Assembly: GCA_016293435.1 (NCBI GenBank)
Contig: JAEDEG010000005.1
Span: forward strand, 1-43,943
Reading direction: 5' to 3'
Length of the DNA: 43,943 nucleotides
DNA from: Clostridia bacterium
Lineage (GTDB): Bacteria; Bacillota; Clostridia; UMGS1810
Every line of letters starts with the position of its first letter. Position 1 is the first letter of the stretch. A program made the translations under genes and the position numbers. This document shows positions 16,814 to 24,135 of this stretch, one piece after another. The notes under the pieces are model-generated. The model saw only the letters and a list, made by a program, of their open reading frames with translations, had not been told where the DNA came from and did no database searches.

Positions 16814-17667
16814 TTTTTGCCCCCCTTTATATAAGCATCTATGGCATCTATTGCCGCATCAACGGTGTATATATCACCATTTAGGAAAATACCTTTTTGT
16901 TTGAGGTGATTGACAACACGAGTAACCTGAGGCACGTTGAGGCCAATGTTTTTGAGTGCTTCGGAATCCTTGAACACCTCTTCAACTGTGCCAAATGCAA
17001 GAAGCTTTGAATCGGAAACAACCATAATTTTGTCTACGGTATTGGCAACATCCTCCATGCTATGGGATACAAGAATTACTGTGGTGCCCTGCTTATCGTG
17101 AAGATTTTTGATGCAGGAAAGAATATCATTTCTTCCGGCCGGGTCGAGACCGGCTGTGGGTTCGTCTAAAATCAGTATGGACGGCTGCATGGCAAGTACA
17201 CCTGCAATCGCTGCGCGCCTTTTTTGACCTCCTGAAAGTTCAAAGGGAGATTTATCCAAAACATCGCCGTCGAGCCCCACAAGGGGTATTACTTCATCGA
17301 TTATTGAGGCAATTTCTTCCGGAGATTTGCCGAGATTGCCGGGTCCATAGGCGATATCCTTATATACGGTTTCTTCAAAAAGCTGATATTCAGGATATTG
17401 AAAAACGATGCCGACTGTGCTTCTGATTTTTTTCATATCTACTTTTTCGGAACACAAATCAACTCCGTTTACAATAACTTTGCCGGTATCGGGCTTCAAA
17501 AGTCCGTTGAGAAGCTGAATAAGGGTAGATTTTCCGGAGCCTGTATGACCGATGAGGGCTATGAAATCCCCATCATTTATTGTAAAAGAAACATCGTCTA
17601 AAGCTATTTTTTCAAAGGGACTTCCCTTTCCGTATGTATAGCTGACGTTTTGCACTGTTATCGGCAT
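16807..17667 (-). CDS. ecfA2: Energy-coupling factor transporter ATPase EcfA2
   Basis: A 286-aa ABC ATPase: Walker A GHTGSGKST, Q-loop FQYPEYQLFEETVYKDIAYGPGNLG (the EcfA2-type form), signature LSGGQKRRAAIAG, Walker B ILILDEPTAGLDP and switch histidine in VSHSMED. The first possible ATG (17691) adds eight residues, but GAGGAG lies about 11 nt before the ATG at 17667 and the protein MPITVQNVSYTYG starts as in homologues. The start lies within the last codons of ecfA1 (10-nt overlap). It forms a heterodimer with EcfA1 to power vitamin uptake through EcfT. Confidence 0.94.
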   Translation of the reverse strand: MPITVQNVSYTYGKGSPFEKIALDDVSFTINDGDFIALIGHTGSGKSTLIQLLNGLLKPDTGKVIVNGVDLCSEKVDMKKIRSTVGIVFQYPEYQLFEETVYKDIAYGPGNLGKSPEEIASIIDEVIPLVGLDGDVLDKSPFELSGGQKRRAAIAGVLAMQPSILILDEPTAGLDPAGRNDILSCIKNLHDKQGTTVILVSHSMEDVANTVDKIMVVSDSKLLAFGTVEEVFKDSEALKNIGLNVPQVTRVVNHLKQKGIFLNGDIYTVDAAIDAIDAYIKGGKKC

Positions 17668-18491
17668 AGTTTGTATATCTCCTCTGTACATTCGTCTACT
17701 GTCAATACATCATCGCGGATGTCATAGCCGCGATTTCGAAGCTCATGGGCAAGAAGTGTCACCTGAGGGACATCGAGACCTATTGCTCTTAGAAGATCCA
17801 CGTTTTTAAAAACATTACGAGGCGTGTCGTCTATTATGATTTTGCCGCTGTCTATAACAACCACTCTTTTTGCCTTTACGGCTTCGTCCATATTGTGAGT
17901 AATAAGAATAATTGTGATACCGAATTTGGTATTGAGGTCCTCTATGGTTTTCATAACCTCACGTCTCCCTATGGGGTCGAGCATGGCGGTGGGCTCGTCC
18001 ATTACAATTATCTCCGGCTTCATGGCAATTATACCGGCAATTGCAACTCTCTGCTTCTGACCACCGGAAAGCATGTGAGGAGAATGATTTTTGTATTCTG
18101 TCATGCCGACGGTTTCGAGAGCATCATCCACACGTTTTCTTATTTCGGCCGGAGGAACAGAGAGGTTTTCACAGGCAAATGCAACATCCTCCTCCACTAC
18201 AGATGCTACGATCTGATTGTCGGGATTTTGAAATACCATGCCGACATGGCTCCTAACCTCCCAAAGCTTGTCTTCATCGGCGGTATTGATTCCATCTACA
18301 TATACTGTGCCGCCCACAGGAAGATAAATTGCGTTTAAGTGCTTGGCAAAGGTTGACTTACCCGAGCCGTTGTGCCCCAAAACAGCAACAAATTCACCTT
18401 TTTCTATTTTAATATTAATATTTTTAAGTACCTGTTCATTGTTGCCGTCGTCGGTAACGTATGAATAAACAAGATTGCTTACTTCTATCAA
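17658..18491 (-). CDS. ecfA1: Energy-coupling factor transporter ATPase EcfA1
   Basis: A 277-aa ABC ATPase with Walker A GHNGSGKST, the EcfA1-type Q-loop FQNPDNQIVASVVEEDVAFACENL, signature MLSGGQKQRVAIAG, Walker B IIVMDEPTAMLDP and ITHNMDEA. The start codon is TTG, chosen because GGGAGG lies eight nt upstream and the homologous N-terminus (IEVSNLVYSY) begins there. It follows the methyltransferase gene by 18 nt and overlaps ecfA2. Its position in the middle of a replication/tRNA-modification operon is unusual compared with the common ribosomal-protein neighbourhood. Confidence 0.94.
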   Translation of the reverse strand: MIEVSNLVYSYVTDDGNNEQVLKNINIKIEKGEFVAVLGHNGSGKSTFAKHLNAIYLPVGGTVYVDGINTADEDKLWEVRSHVGMVFQNPDNQIVASVVEEDVAFACENLSVPPAEIRKRVDDALETVGMTEYKNHSPHMLSGGQKQRVAIAGIIAMKPEIIVMDEPTAMLDPIGRREVMKTIEDLNTKFGITIILITHNMDEAVKAKRVVVIDSGKIIIDDTPRNVFKNVDLLRAIGLDVPQVTLLAHELRNRGYDIRDDVLTVDECTEEIYKLCR

Positions 18492-18509
18492 GAGTATTCC
18501 CTCCCGGTT

Positions 18510-19376
18510 TTATTCTGAAAACCACCTGGTTGTATAGCCGCACGGAAGCGTAAGTAAGCTTGAGGACATTGGAAGCCCCAGCTCATCGGAGACAAGCTTT
18601 CCTCCGAATTTATATTGAATAAGATACGAAAGAACATTTGACACTACCGTATGTGAAATGCCGGTCGTATATGAATTGACTATGAACAAAAGTGGCTTAT
18701 CACTAAGCAAGCTCACACACTCGGATACAAGCGGAAAAAGCTCATCCTCAAAGCGCCATAGCTCGCCTTTGGGTCCTCGGCCATAGGTGGGCGGATCCAT
18801 TATAATTACATCATACTTGTTTCCGCGTCTGATTTCGCGCTGAGCAAACTTGACACAATCGTCAACTATATATCTTATCGGTGCATCTGCAAGACCTGAT
18901 GAAGCGGCATTTTCTTTTGCCCAGCTTACCATGCCCTTTGAGGCATCAACATGAACAACCGACGCTCCGGCGTATGCACAAGCAACAGTTGCACCGCCGG
19001 TGTAGGCAAAAAGATTGAGCACCTTTATGTGTCTGCCGGCAGAGGTGATTTTGTCAATTAGAAAATCCCAATTTGACGCCTGCTCGGGGAAAATGCCGGT
19101 ATGCTTAAAGCCCATGGGCTTTACATTGAAGGTAAGAGAGTTGTATTTTATCTGCCATGATTCGGGAAGCTTTTGTCTGTATTCCCACGCACCGCCGCCG
19201 GCTTTGCTTCTGTGATAACAAGCGTGAGCCTTTGACCATAGATTTTTTTCGGTTTTGTATGACCATATTGCCTGAGGGTCGGGTCTTACAAGATAATAGT
19301 CTCCCCAACGCTCGAGCTTTTGACCGTCAGAGGCATCTATCAGTTGGTAGTCTGTCCATTTATCTGCAAGAAGCAT
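18510..19376 (-). CDS. Class I SAM-dependent methyltransferase, RlmI/RlmK-like
   Basis: A 288-aa Rossmann-fold methyltransferase. The SAM-binding segment is VLNLFAYTGGATVACAYAGA near residues 118-137, followed by VHVDASKGMVSWAKENA and the DPPTYGRGPKGE catalytic loop near 195-206. This pattern matches the 23S rRNA methyltransferases RlmI and the C-terminal part of RlmL, with which it shares the NLFAYTG and DPP motifs. The N-terminal PUA domain of full RlmI is absent. The exact nucleotide modified is unknown. GGAG lies eight nt before the start, and the gene is 12 nt after the dnaC-like gene. Confidence 0.85.
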   Translation of the reverse strand: MLLADKWTDYQLIDASDGQKLERWGDYYLVRPDPQAIWSYKTEKNLWSKAHACYHRSKAGGGAWEYRQKLPESWQIKYNSLTFNVKPMGFKHTGIFPEQASNWDFLIDKITSAGRHIKVLNLFAYTGGATVACAYAGASVVHVDASKGMVSWAKENAASSGLADAPIRYIVDDCVKFAQREIRRGNKYDVIIMDPPTYGRGPKGELWRFEDELFPLVSECVSLLSDKPLLFIVNSYTTGISHTVVSNVLSYLIQYKFGGKLVSDELGLPMSSSLLTLPCGYTTRWFSE

Positions 19377-19388
19377 TTTGAAGTCTCC

Positions 19389-20387
19389 TTATTTATTGTT
19401 TTTGAGTGCTCTTATATCCTCGCCCGCAAACCGAAGAACCGTAAATTCATTTTGCAGCCGTGACATAACTCTTTCTTGATATATCTCGGAAATTTTGGCA
19501 AGAGGAAGATTTGTGCTTATGACGATTGATTTGTCACAGCTTAGTCTGGTGCTTAGCAAATCAAAAAATACAGATTGTGTGTATGAAGTGATAAACTCTG
19601 TACCGAAATCGTCTATAACAAGCAAATCACAGTCATATATTGAATCATAAACCATAGCATATTCATCGCGGTCAATTTTGCTAAACTTGTAATCTTCCAA
19701 AAACTGGAATAGCTTGTAGGAGCTTTTGTAAACAACAAAATAACCTTTTTCGGAAACTTCGTTGGCTATTGAAGCAGCCAGAAATGTTTTGCCCAGACCC
19801 GAAGGACCGCACAAAAGCAGATTGCCTGAGGATTCGCTGCTAAAGTTATAGGCAAATTTTTTGCAGCTGGCAAACACCGCTCTCATCAAATCACGCGGGG
19901 TCACACCTATTGCCGGTGAAACATCAGTCGGATAGTAGGACAAGCGAAATTTGTTGAAAGAAGCTTTTTTGCATGCCGCATTATCCCCTCTCTCACCCGG
20001 AAGAAGTATTGCCTGCTGTAGTTTTCTAATATAACAGCCGCATTTTTTCCCTTCGCCGATATAGCCGGTATCGGAGCATTTTGGACAAATATAGGAGGGA
20101 GTGTATTCGGTTTCGCCGTTTTCGGATAATATAGCAGCCTTTTCTGCTCTGAGACGTGCTGCATCTCGTTTTATATATTCGGCAGCCTGCTCGGCCGAAA
20201 TATTTTCGGAAAGGACTCTTTGGGCATTGGTTATGGCAAGAGTTGATATTTCGCGATCTATTTCTTCTACACGTGGGAGTTTGGCATACAAAAGCTCCTG
20301 TGCTGCCTGCTTTGCCATTTCGTGTTCAGACTGCATCCGTCTGTACTGAGCCTGAATTTTTGCGTGGACATCACTCATTGACTGCAT
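19389..20387 (-). CDS. DnaC/DnaI-like AAA+ ATPase (helicase loader)
   Basis: A 332-aa ATP-binding protein. The N-terminal third is helical and charged. A zinc-finger-like cluster follows (CPKCSDTGYIGEGKKCGC, about residues 95-112). The AAA+ core has Walker A CGPSGLGKTFLA near 200, Walker B DLLVIDDFGTE and sensor ISTNLP. This is the layout of clostridial DnaC/DnaI proteins that load the replicative helicase. A GTG three codons upstream overlaps the GGAGG site, so the ATG at 20387, eight nt beyond GGAGG, is chosen. It overlaps the end of the dnaD-like gene by 17 nt; the pairing supports a joint role in loading or restart. Confidence 0.9.
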   Translation of the reverse strand: MQSMSDVHAKIQAQYRRMQSEHEMAKQAAQELLYAKLPRVEEIDREISTLAITNAQRVLSENISAEQAAEYIKRDAARLRAEKAAILSENGETEYTPSYICPKCSDTGYIGEGKKCGCYIRKLQQAILLPGERGDNAACKKASFNKFRLSYYPTDVSPAIGVTPRDLMRAVFASCKKFAYNFSSESSGNLLLCGPSGLGKTFLAASIANEVSEKGYFVVYKSSYKLFQFLEDYKFSKIDRDEYAMVYDSIYDCDLLVIDDFGTEFITSYTQSVFFDLLSTRLSCDKSIVISTNLPLAKISEIYQERVMSRLQNEFTVLRFAGEDIRALKNNK

Positions 20388-21390
20388 CTGTTTCACCTCC
20401 GAACTGCGACATTATTTTCTCTATCATTTGTTTTTCTATATCTCCCACAGAATTATCGGTGGGATAATTACGGAAAGTGCTTTTTTGAATATTTGAAGAA
20501 AGGGTTTTTTTGGCAGACGTCTGAGCACTATAGCCGAGCTCGCTTTTTATAACTGCGTCCATATATTTGAAAGCAACCTTACCCGTGTTCATGACCGAAG
20601 CATCATAGGCTTTCATAATCAGGTCTTCGCTTGCATTGAGCTCGTTGACCCAATTGAGAATATAGCCGGCCTCAGTATCGGAAAAATCGCGTCCGCTGAT
20701 TTTAAAATTCTTTTTGTACTGAGACAAAACGGAATACCTGAGGTTTTGATTTTTGACATATTCGATTGCAAGCTCAGGTGTGTTGATACCGTTATCTGCC
20801 CATGAATACGCGATTTTTTCTATGTAGCGCATATTGGTTTTGGACATGGAAACACAATATTCTATCAAAACAATTATAACCTGCTCGGGGAGCTTGAGAT
20901 AATCTATGAAGCTATATATAACCTTATAGTCGTTGGAGCTAAGGCTCTTGTTGAGAAGCTGAGCAATTATAGCAAAAAGATGAGCAAGCTTTTCATCGGA
21001 GGTTACAGCCTTTATAACACCGGAAGCCTTGTAGGAAGAAGCCGCCGAGCGATCCGGCATAGGGTGTTTTTTGGCTGACGAAGGCGATGAAGGCTCATCA
21101 AAGCTCTCGCCGGGCTCTGCTGCAGGATTTATGATTGTGACTTCATCACCGGTGTATGTAAGGGCACCGGATTTGTGCCAGAATTTGAGTGCGGATACAA
21201 CATCCGATTTCAAAAGGCCGGTGCTTTCTGCAATTGAGTCGAGAGAAAGCTCTGCATAATCGGAGCTGTGACGTGCTATATATAAATACACCTTTATGAA
21301 TGAAGCATTGGTATCTTTTATGTAATTATCGACAAAGCTGTTGTATACAGTGAAAACCTCTGAGTTATTTTTTATTTTAAGTGTATCCAA
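20371..21390 (-). CDS. DnaD-domain replication protein
   Basis: A protein of about 339 aa. The N-terminus (about residues 15-90) has a winged-helix character, with SLDSIAESTGLLKSDVVSALKFWHKSGAL. One DnaD-type helical block lies near 160-220 (YKVIYSFIDYLKLPEQVIIVLIEYC, IAYSWADNGINTPELAIEYVK) and a second, weaker one near 240-295. These domains occur in the Gram-positive primosome proteins DnaD and DnaB. A far-upstream ATG (21414) lies before the GGAGG site and cannot be used with it. The TTG at 21390, seven nt after GGAGG, is best; GTG at 21393 is an alternative. It is the first gene of the operon running to 13290. Confidence 0.87.
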   Translation of the reverse strand: MDTLKIKNNSEVFTVYNSFVDNYIKDTNASFIKVYLYIARHSSDYAELSLDSIAESTGLLKSDVVSALKFWHKSGALTYTGDEVTIINPAAEPGESFDEPSSPSSAKKHPMPDRSAASSYKASGVIKAVTSDEKLAHLFAIIAQLLNKSLSSNDYKVIYSFIDYLKLPEQVIIVLIEYCVSMSKTNMRYIEKIAYSWADNGINTPELAIEYVKNQNLRYSVLSQYKKNFKISGRDFSDTEAGYILNWVNELNASEDLIMKAYDASVMNTGKVAFKYMDAVIKSELGYSAQTSAKKTLSSNIQKSTFRNYPTDNSVGDIEKQMIEKIMSQFGGETDAVNE

Positions 21391-21423
21391 CACAATACCT
21401 CCTAATATATGCAATATATAATA

Positions 21424-21453
21424 ATTATATCACACAACGGGACTGATTGTAAA
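21424..21453 (-). promoter_or_regulatory. Promoter of the dnaD-to-cvpA operon
   Basis: On the minus strand, TTTACA (21448-21453), an 18-nt spacer and consensus TATAAT (21424-21429) lie 34 nt upstream of the chosen TTG start. The same bases also read as TTACAA with a 17-nt spacer. Confidence 0.7.
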
Positions 21454-21488
21454 TAACAAATAAAATAAAATTATAATAAGTTTTGCTC

Positions 21489-21518
21489 AAAAAAACAGAC
21501 CGCGCTTGTGCGGTCTGT
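21489..21518 (-). terminator. Terminator of the feoB-like gene
   Basis: ACAGACCGC/GCGGTCTGT, a perfect 9-bp stem with a 6-nt loop (21495-21518), is followed on the minus strand by a run of seven T. It lies 18 nt after the stop codon. Confidence 0.88.
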
Positions 21519-21535
21519 CAAAACACAGTCTTTTG

Positions 21536-23644
21536 CTAAAGAATTGTAAACAAATAAGAAACTGATTTTATAAGCATGCAGCACGCTATTCCGAAAGCCG
21601 TTGGTACTAAAACAGACATAGCTGTCCATCGGATGGAGCCGGTTTCTTTTTTTACAGTCATTATTGTTGTAGAGCACGGCCAATGCATAAGGAAAAATAC
21701 TATTGCACAAAACGCGGTAGCCAAGGTCCAGCCGTTGCTGCTTAATATTTGATAAATTGCATGGTAGCTGTTTTCTGCCATAAGCACATTGTCACCCGAA
21801 TAAATCATCAACGTGATAGGCAAAATAATTTCATTTGCGGGAAGACCGAGTATAAAGGCTGTCAAAACGGTACCGTCGAGACCCATAAGTCTGCCGATAG
21901 GGTCAAGAAATGATACGGCATATGAAATAAGCGTATTGCCACCAACTCGGATATTGGTCAAAATCCATAGCAAAATACCTGCCGGAAATGCAACTACCGC
22001 AGCCCTGCAAAGCACACACAGTGTGCGAGTTATTACAGACCGGACTATAATCTTTCCTATCTGCGGACGTCTGAATGCCGGGAGCTCAAACACACTCGAA
22101 GAAGGAATGCCCTTAAGCAGAGTTGATGACAAAAATTTGGATGCAAGAAGTGACATACACACTGCAAAAGCGACGGTAATCGACAAATAAAAAGCCGCTT
22201 TTATACCTCCTGATACAGCAAAAAAGACCGTTATAATACAAATTAAAGACGGGAATCTGCCGTTGCAGGGTATAAATGCATTGGTAAGAATTGCTATAAG
22301 CTGTTCCCGTGGGGAATCTATTATGCGGGCACCGCACACACCCACGGCATTGCAGCCAAAACCCATACACGTAGTAAGTGCCTGCTTTCCGCATGCCTTG
22401 CATGACTTGAAGGCGCGGTCAAGATTAAATGCAACACGCGGCAGGTAGCCTACATCCTCCAAAATCGTAAACATCGGAAAGAATATTGCCATGGGCGGGA
22501 GCATTACAGCCACAACCCAGCCAAGAACTCTAAAGCCGCCAAAAACGAGCATGCTTACAATGCTTTGGTTAATACCGATATGCAAAAAAGCGTTATATAG
22601 CTTGGGTTCAAGGAAATTAAACATACGCGAGAGCATTTCGGACGGATAATTGGCACCGCGAAGGGTTATGTAGAATATGAGTGCAAGCATGAGGAACATT
22701 ACTGCAAATCCGCTAAATTTGCCGGTAAGAATGCAATCGGCAGCGTGCTCCTTTTTTTGTCTTGAACACGGAAGTATATTTACCGACGCTTCTGCTATTT
22801 TTTTTGCTGCTCCCGAAATGCATATGGCAATAATATCAGCCAGCTTTTCCCGGGTAATACAGTTGTTTTCGAGATAGCTTCGGGCTTTGGTGCAGGAGGA
22901 AAGTATATTGGGTATGTCAATGCATTTGCAATTGCTGTTAATAAACTCCCATATGCCTGCATCATCCTCAAGCAGGCGAAGCGCTATATATCGGGAACTG
23001 AGGCAAAAGCTACAATTTGTAAGGCTTTTTTGAATCATACGAATTGCCGTTTCTACAGTTTTGCCGTAGGTGACTTTAAGGGGGGATTTGGGATATTTAC
23101 TATCAGTTTTTTCTATCATATTTTCAAAGCCGATTTTTTTGCGTGCATTTATCTTTACTACAGGAACACCAAGCAGCTTTTCGAGTGCAGCAAAGTTTAT
23201 GCTTATGCCCTTTTTGCGGCTTTCGTCAACAAAATTTACGCACACGGTTACATCAGACATTGCTTCACAAACCTGAATAACCAGATTGAGATTACGCTCA
23301 AGTGCACCTGCGTCGCATATCACAAGAGCACCGTCGGACGGCGTGTAGCAAAGTGTGTCTGATGCGCATGCTTCGTCGGCTGAACGCGATTTTAGAGAAT
23401 AACACCCCGGAACATCGGCAATAATATATTTTGTACCGCTCTGAAAATATGTACCGAAGGCGGCCTCGACCGTTTTGCCGCCCCAGTTGCCGGTATGCTG
23501 GTTCTGACCGGTGAGAGCATTGAAAAGCGTGCTTTTGCCTACATTTGGGTTGCCGGCAAGAATAAGCACTCTGTCTCCCGGTGAAGCGCCTTGAAATACG
23601 GACAAATTTTTGTTATGCCTTACGGCATTGCTGTTTATGGTCAT
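21536..23644 (-). CDS. feoB: FeoB-type ferrous iron transporter
   Basis: A 702-aa protein. The N-terminal G domain has G1 GNPNVGKST (residues 31-39), G3 DVPG, G4 NFVD and a G5-like NAR. The membrane part has two gate domains with conserved GFGCNAVG and PCNGRFPSL stretches and about eight hydrophobic segments. FeoB imports Fe(II) driven by or gated by nucleotide hydrolysis. Differences from the usual form: the G2-region NWPG motif reads NWGGKTVE here, so its proline is replaced by glycine, and several extra cysteines lie around the first gate (CKACGK, TTCMGFGCN). The start has GGGAG seven nt upstream. No feoA or feoC lies next to it. Transport of another metal is possible. Confidence 0.88.
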   Translation of the reverse strand: MTINSNAVRHNKNLSVFQGASPGDRVLILAGNPNVGKSTLFNALTGQNQHTGNWGGKTVEAAFGTYFQSGTKYIIADVPGCYSLKSRSADEACASDTLCYTPSDGALVICDAGALERNLNLVIQVCEAMSDVTVCVNFVDESRKKGISINFAALEKLLGVPVVKINARKKIGFENMIEKTDSKYPKSPLKVTYGKTVETAIRMIQKSLTNCSFCLSSRYIALRLLEDDAGIWEFINSNCKCIDIPNILSSCTKARSYLENNCITREKLADIIAICISGAAKKIAEASVNILPCSRQKKEHAADCILTGKFSGFAVMFLMLALIFYITLRGANYPSEMLSRMFNFLEPKLYNAFLHIGINQSIVSMLVFGGFRVLGWVVAVMLPPMAIFFPMFTILEDVGYLPRVAFNLDRAFKSCKACGKQALTTCMGFGCNAVGVCGARIIDSPREQLIAILTNAFIPCNGRFPSLICIITVFFAVSGGIKAAFYLSITVAFAVCMSLLASKFLSSTLLKGIPSSSVFELPAFRRPQIGKIIVRSVITRTLCVLCRAAVVAFPAGILLWILTNIRVGGNTLISYAVSFLDPIGRLMGLDGTVLTAFILGLPANEIILPITLMIYSGDNVLMAENSYHAIYQILSSNGWTLATAFCAIVFFLMHWPCSTTIMTVKKETGSIRWTAMSVLVPTAFGIACCMLIKSVSYLFTIL

Positions 23645-23664
23645 ATAATCACTCCCATGTGTCT

Positions 23665-23694
23665 ATAATATGCATGAATTTGTGAGTATGTGAA
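23665..23694 (-). promoter_or_regulatory. Possible promoter of the feoB-like gene
   Basis: On the minus strand, TTCACA (23689-23694), an 18-nt spacer and TATTAT (23665-23670) lie 20 nt above the start codon. No clear Fur box was recognised. Confidence 0.45.
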
Positions 23695-23760
23695 TATTTC
23701 AATATATAAAATTTAGATAATTTAGTATATAATCAAGTCATTTTTTATAGTATTTATACA

Positions 23761-23789
23761 TTGAAAAAAATAAGTGTATATGATAGAAT
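23761..23789 (+). promoter_or_regulatory. Promoter reading through the structured leader to the phosphoglycerol transferase
   Basis: TTGAAA (23761-23766), a 17-nt spacer and TAGAAT (23784-23789) lie about 345 nt upstream of the coding start. A transcript from here would carry a leader of about 340 nt. Confidence 0.65.
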
Positions 23790-23866
23790 ATGTCGTAGTC
23801 GAGATTTTTCAGGAGTTTATGGTTAATTTACATTTGCTTAAGCAGGTGCATCGGTATCCGAACCCG

Positions 23867-24083
23867 CCTAAATCAAGTAAAATAGCCGTTCTTCTTCGTT
23901 GTCGGTCTTGAAATCCGTCAGGATTCCTGCGACCTTCCGCCTTGAATAACAACAATTTTATCTTGATTTAGGTTCGTAGAATTTTCGGCTGCGGATTTTT
24001 GCGTCAATGTGAGGCAAAAGCGCAGCTAATACTGACGTATTTGCGAGCATTTTAACGATGCAGTGGCGTGAAAATCCACAGCC
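23867..24083 (+). repeat. Two large imperfect hairpins in the leader of the phosphoglycerol transferase
   Basis: This fills most of the 491-nt gap between feoB and the next coding start. Hairpin 1 spans 23867-23972; its outer arms CCTAAATCAAGTAAAAT and ATTTTATCTTGATTTAGG pair over 17 bp with one bulge, and an ATCC/GGAT inner hairpin is present. Hairpin 2 spans 23987-24083; the arms at 23987-24005 and 24065-24083 pair over about 19 positions with a few wobbles, around an inner AATAC/GTATT hairpin. No run of T follows either structure, so it does not look like a simple terminator. It could be a mobile palindromic repeat or a structured leader RNA. Confidence 0.65.
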
Positions 24084-24135
24084 CAAAACGGATTCGGATA
24101 CTGACGCACATGCTTATGAAAAGAGTGATTATAAT

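Noticed and set aside
18492..18509. Riboswitch controlling the ecf genes
   Set aside because: The gap before ecfA1 is only 18 nt and lies inside an operon; there is no room for an aptamer.
24058..24135. N-terminal extension of the phosphoglycerol transferase from an upstream ATG
   Set aside because: The extra 26 residues are encoded by the hairpin 2 arm and have no membrane-protein character; the lysine-rich start at 24136 followed by a membrane helix fits the family better.
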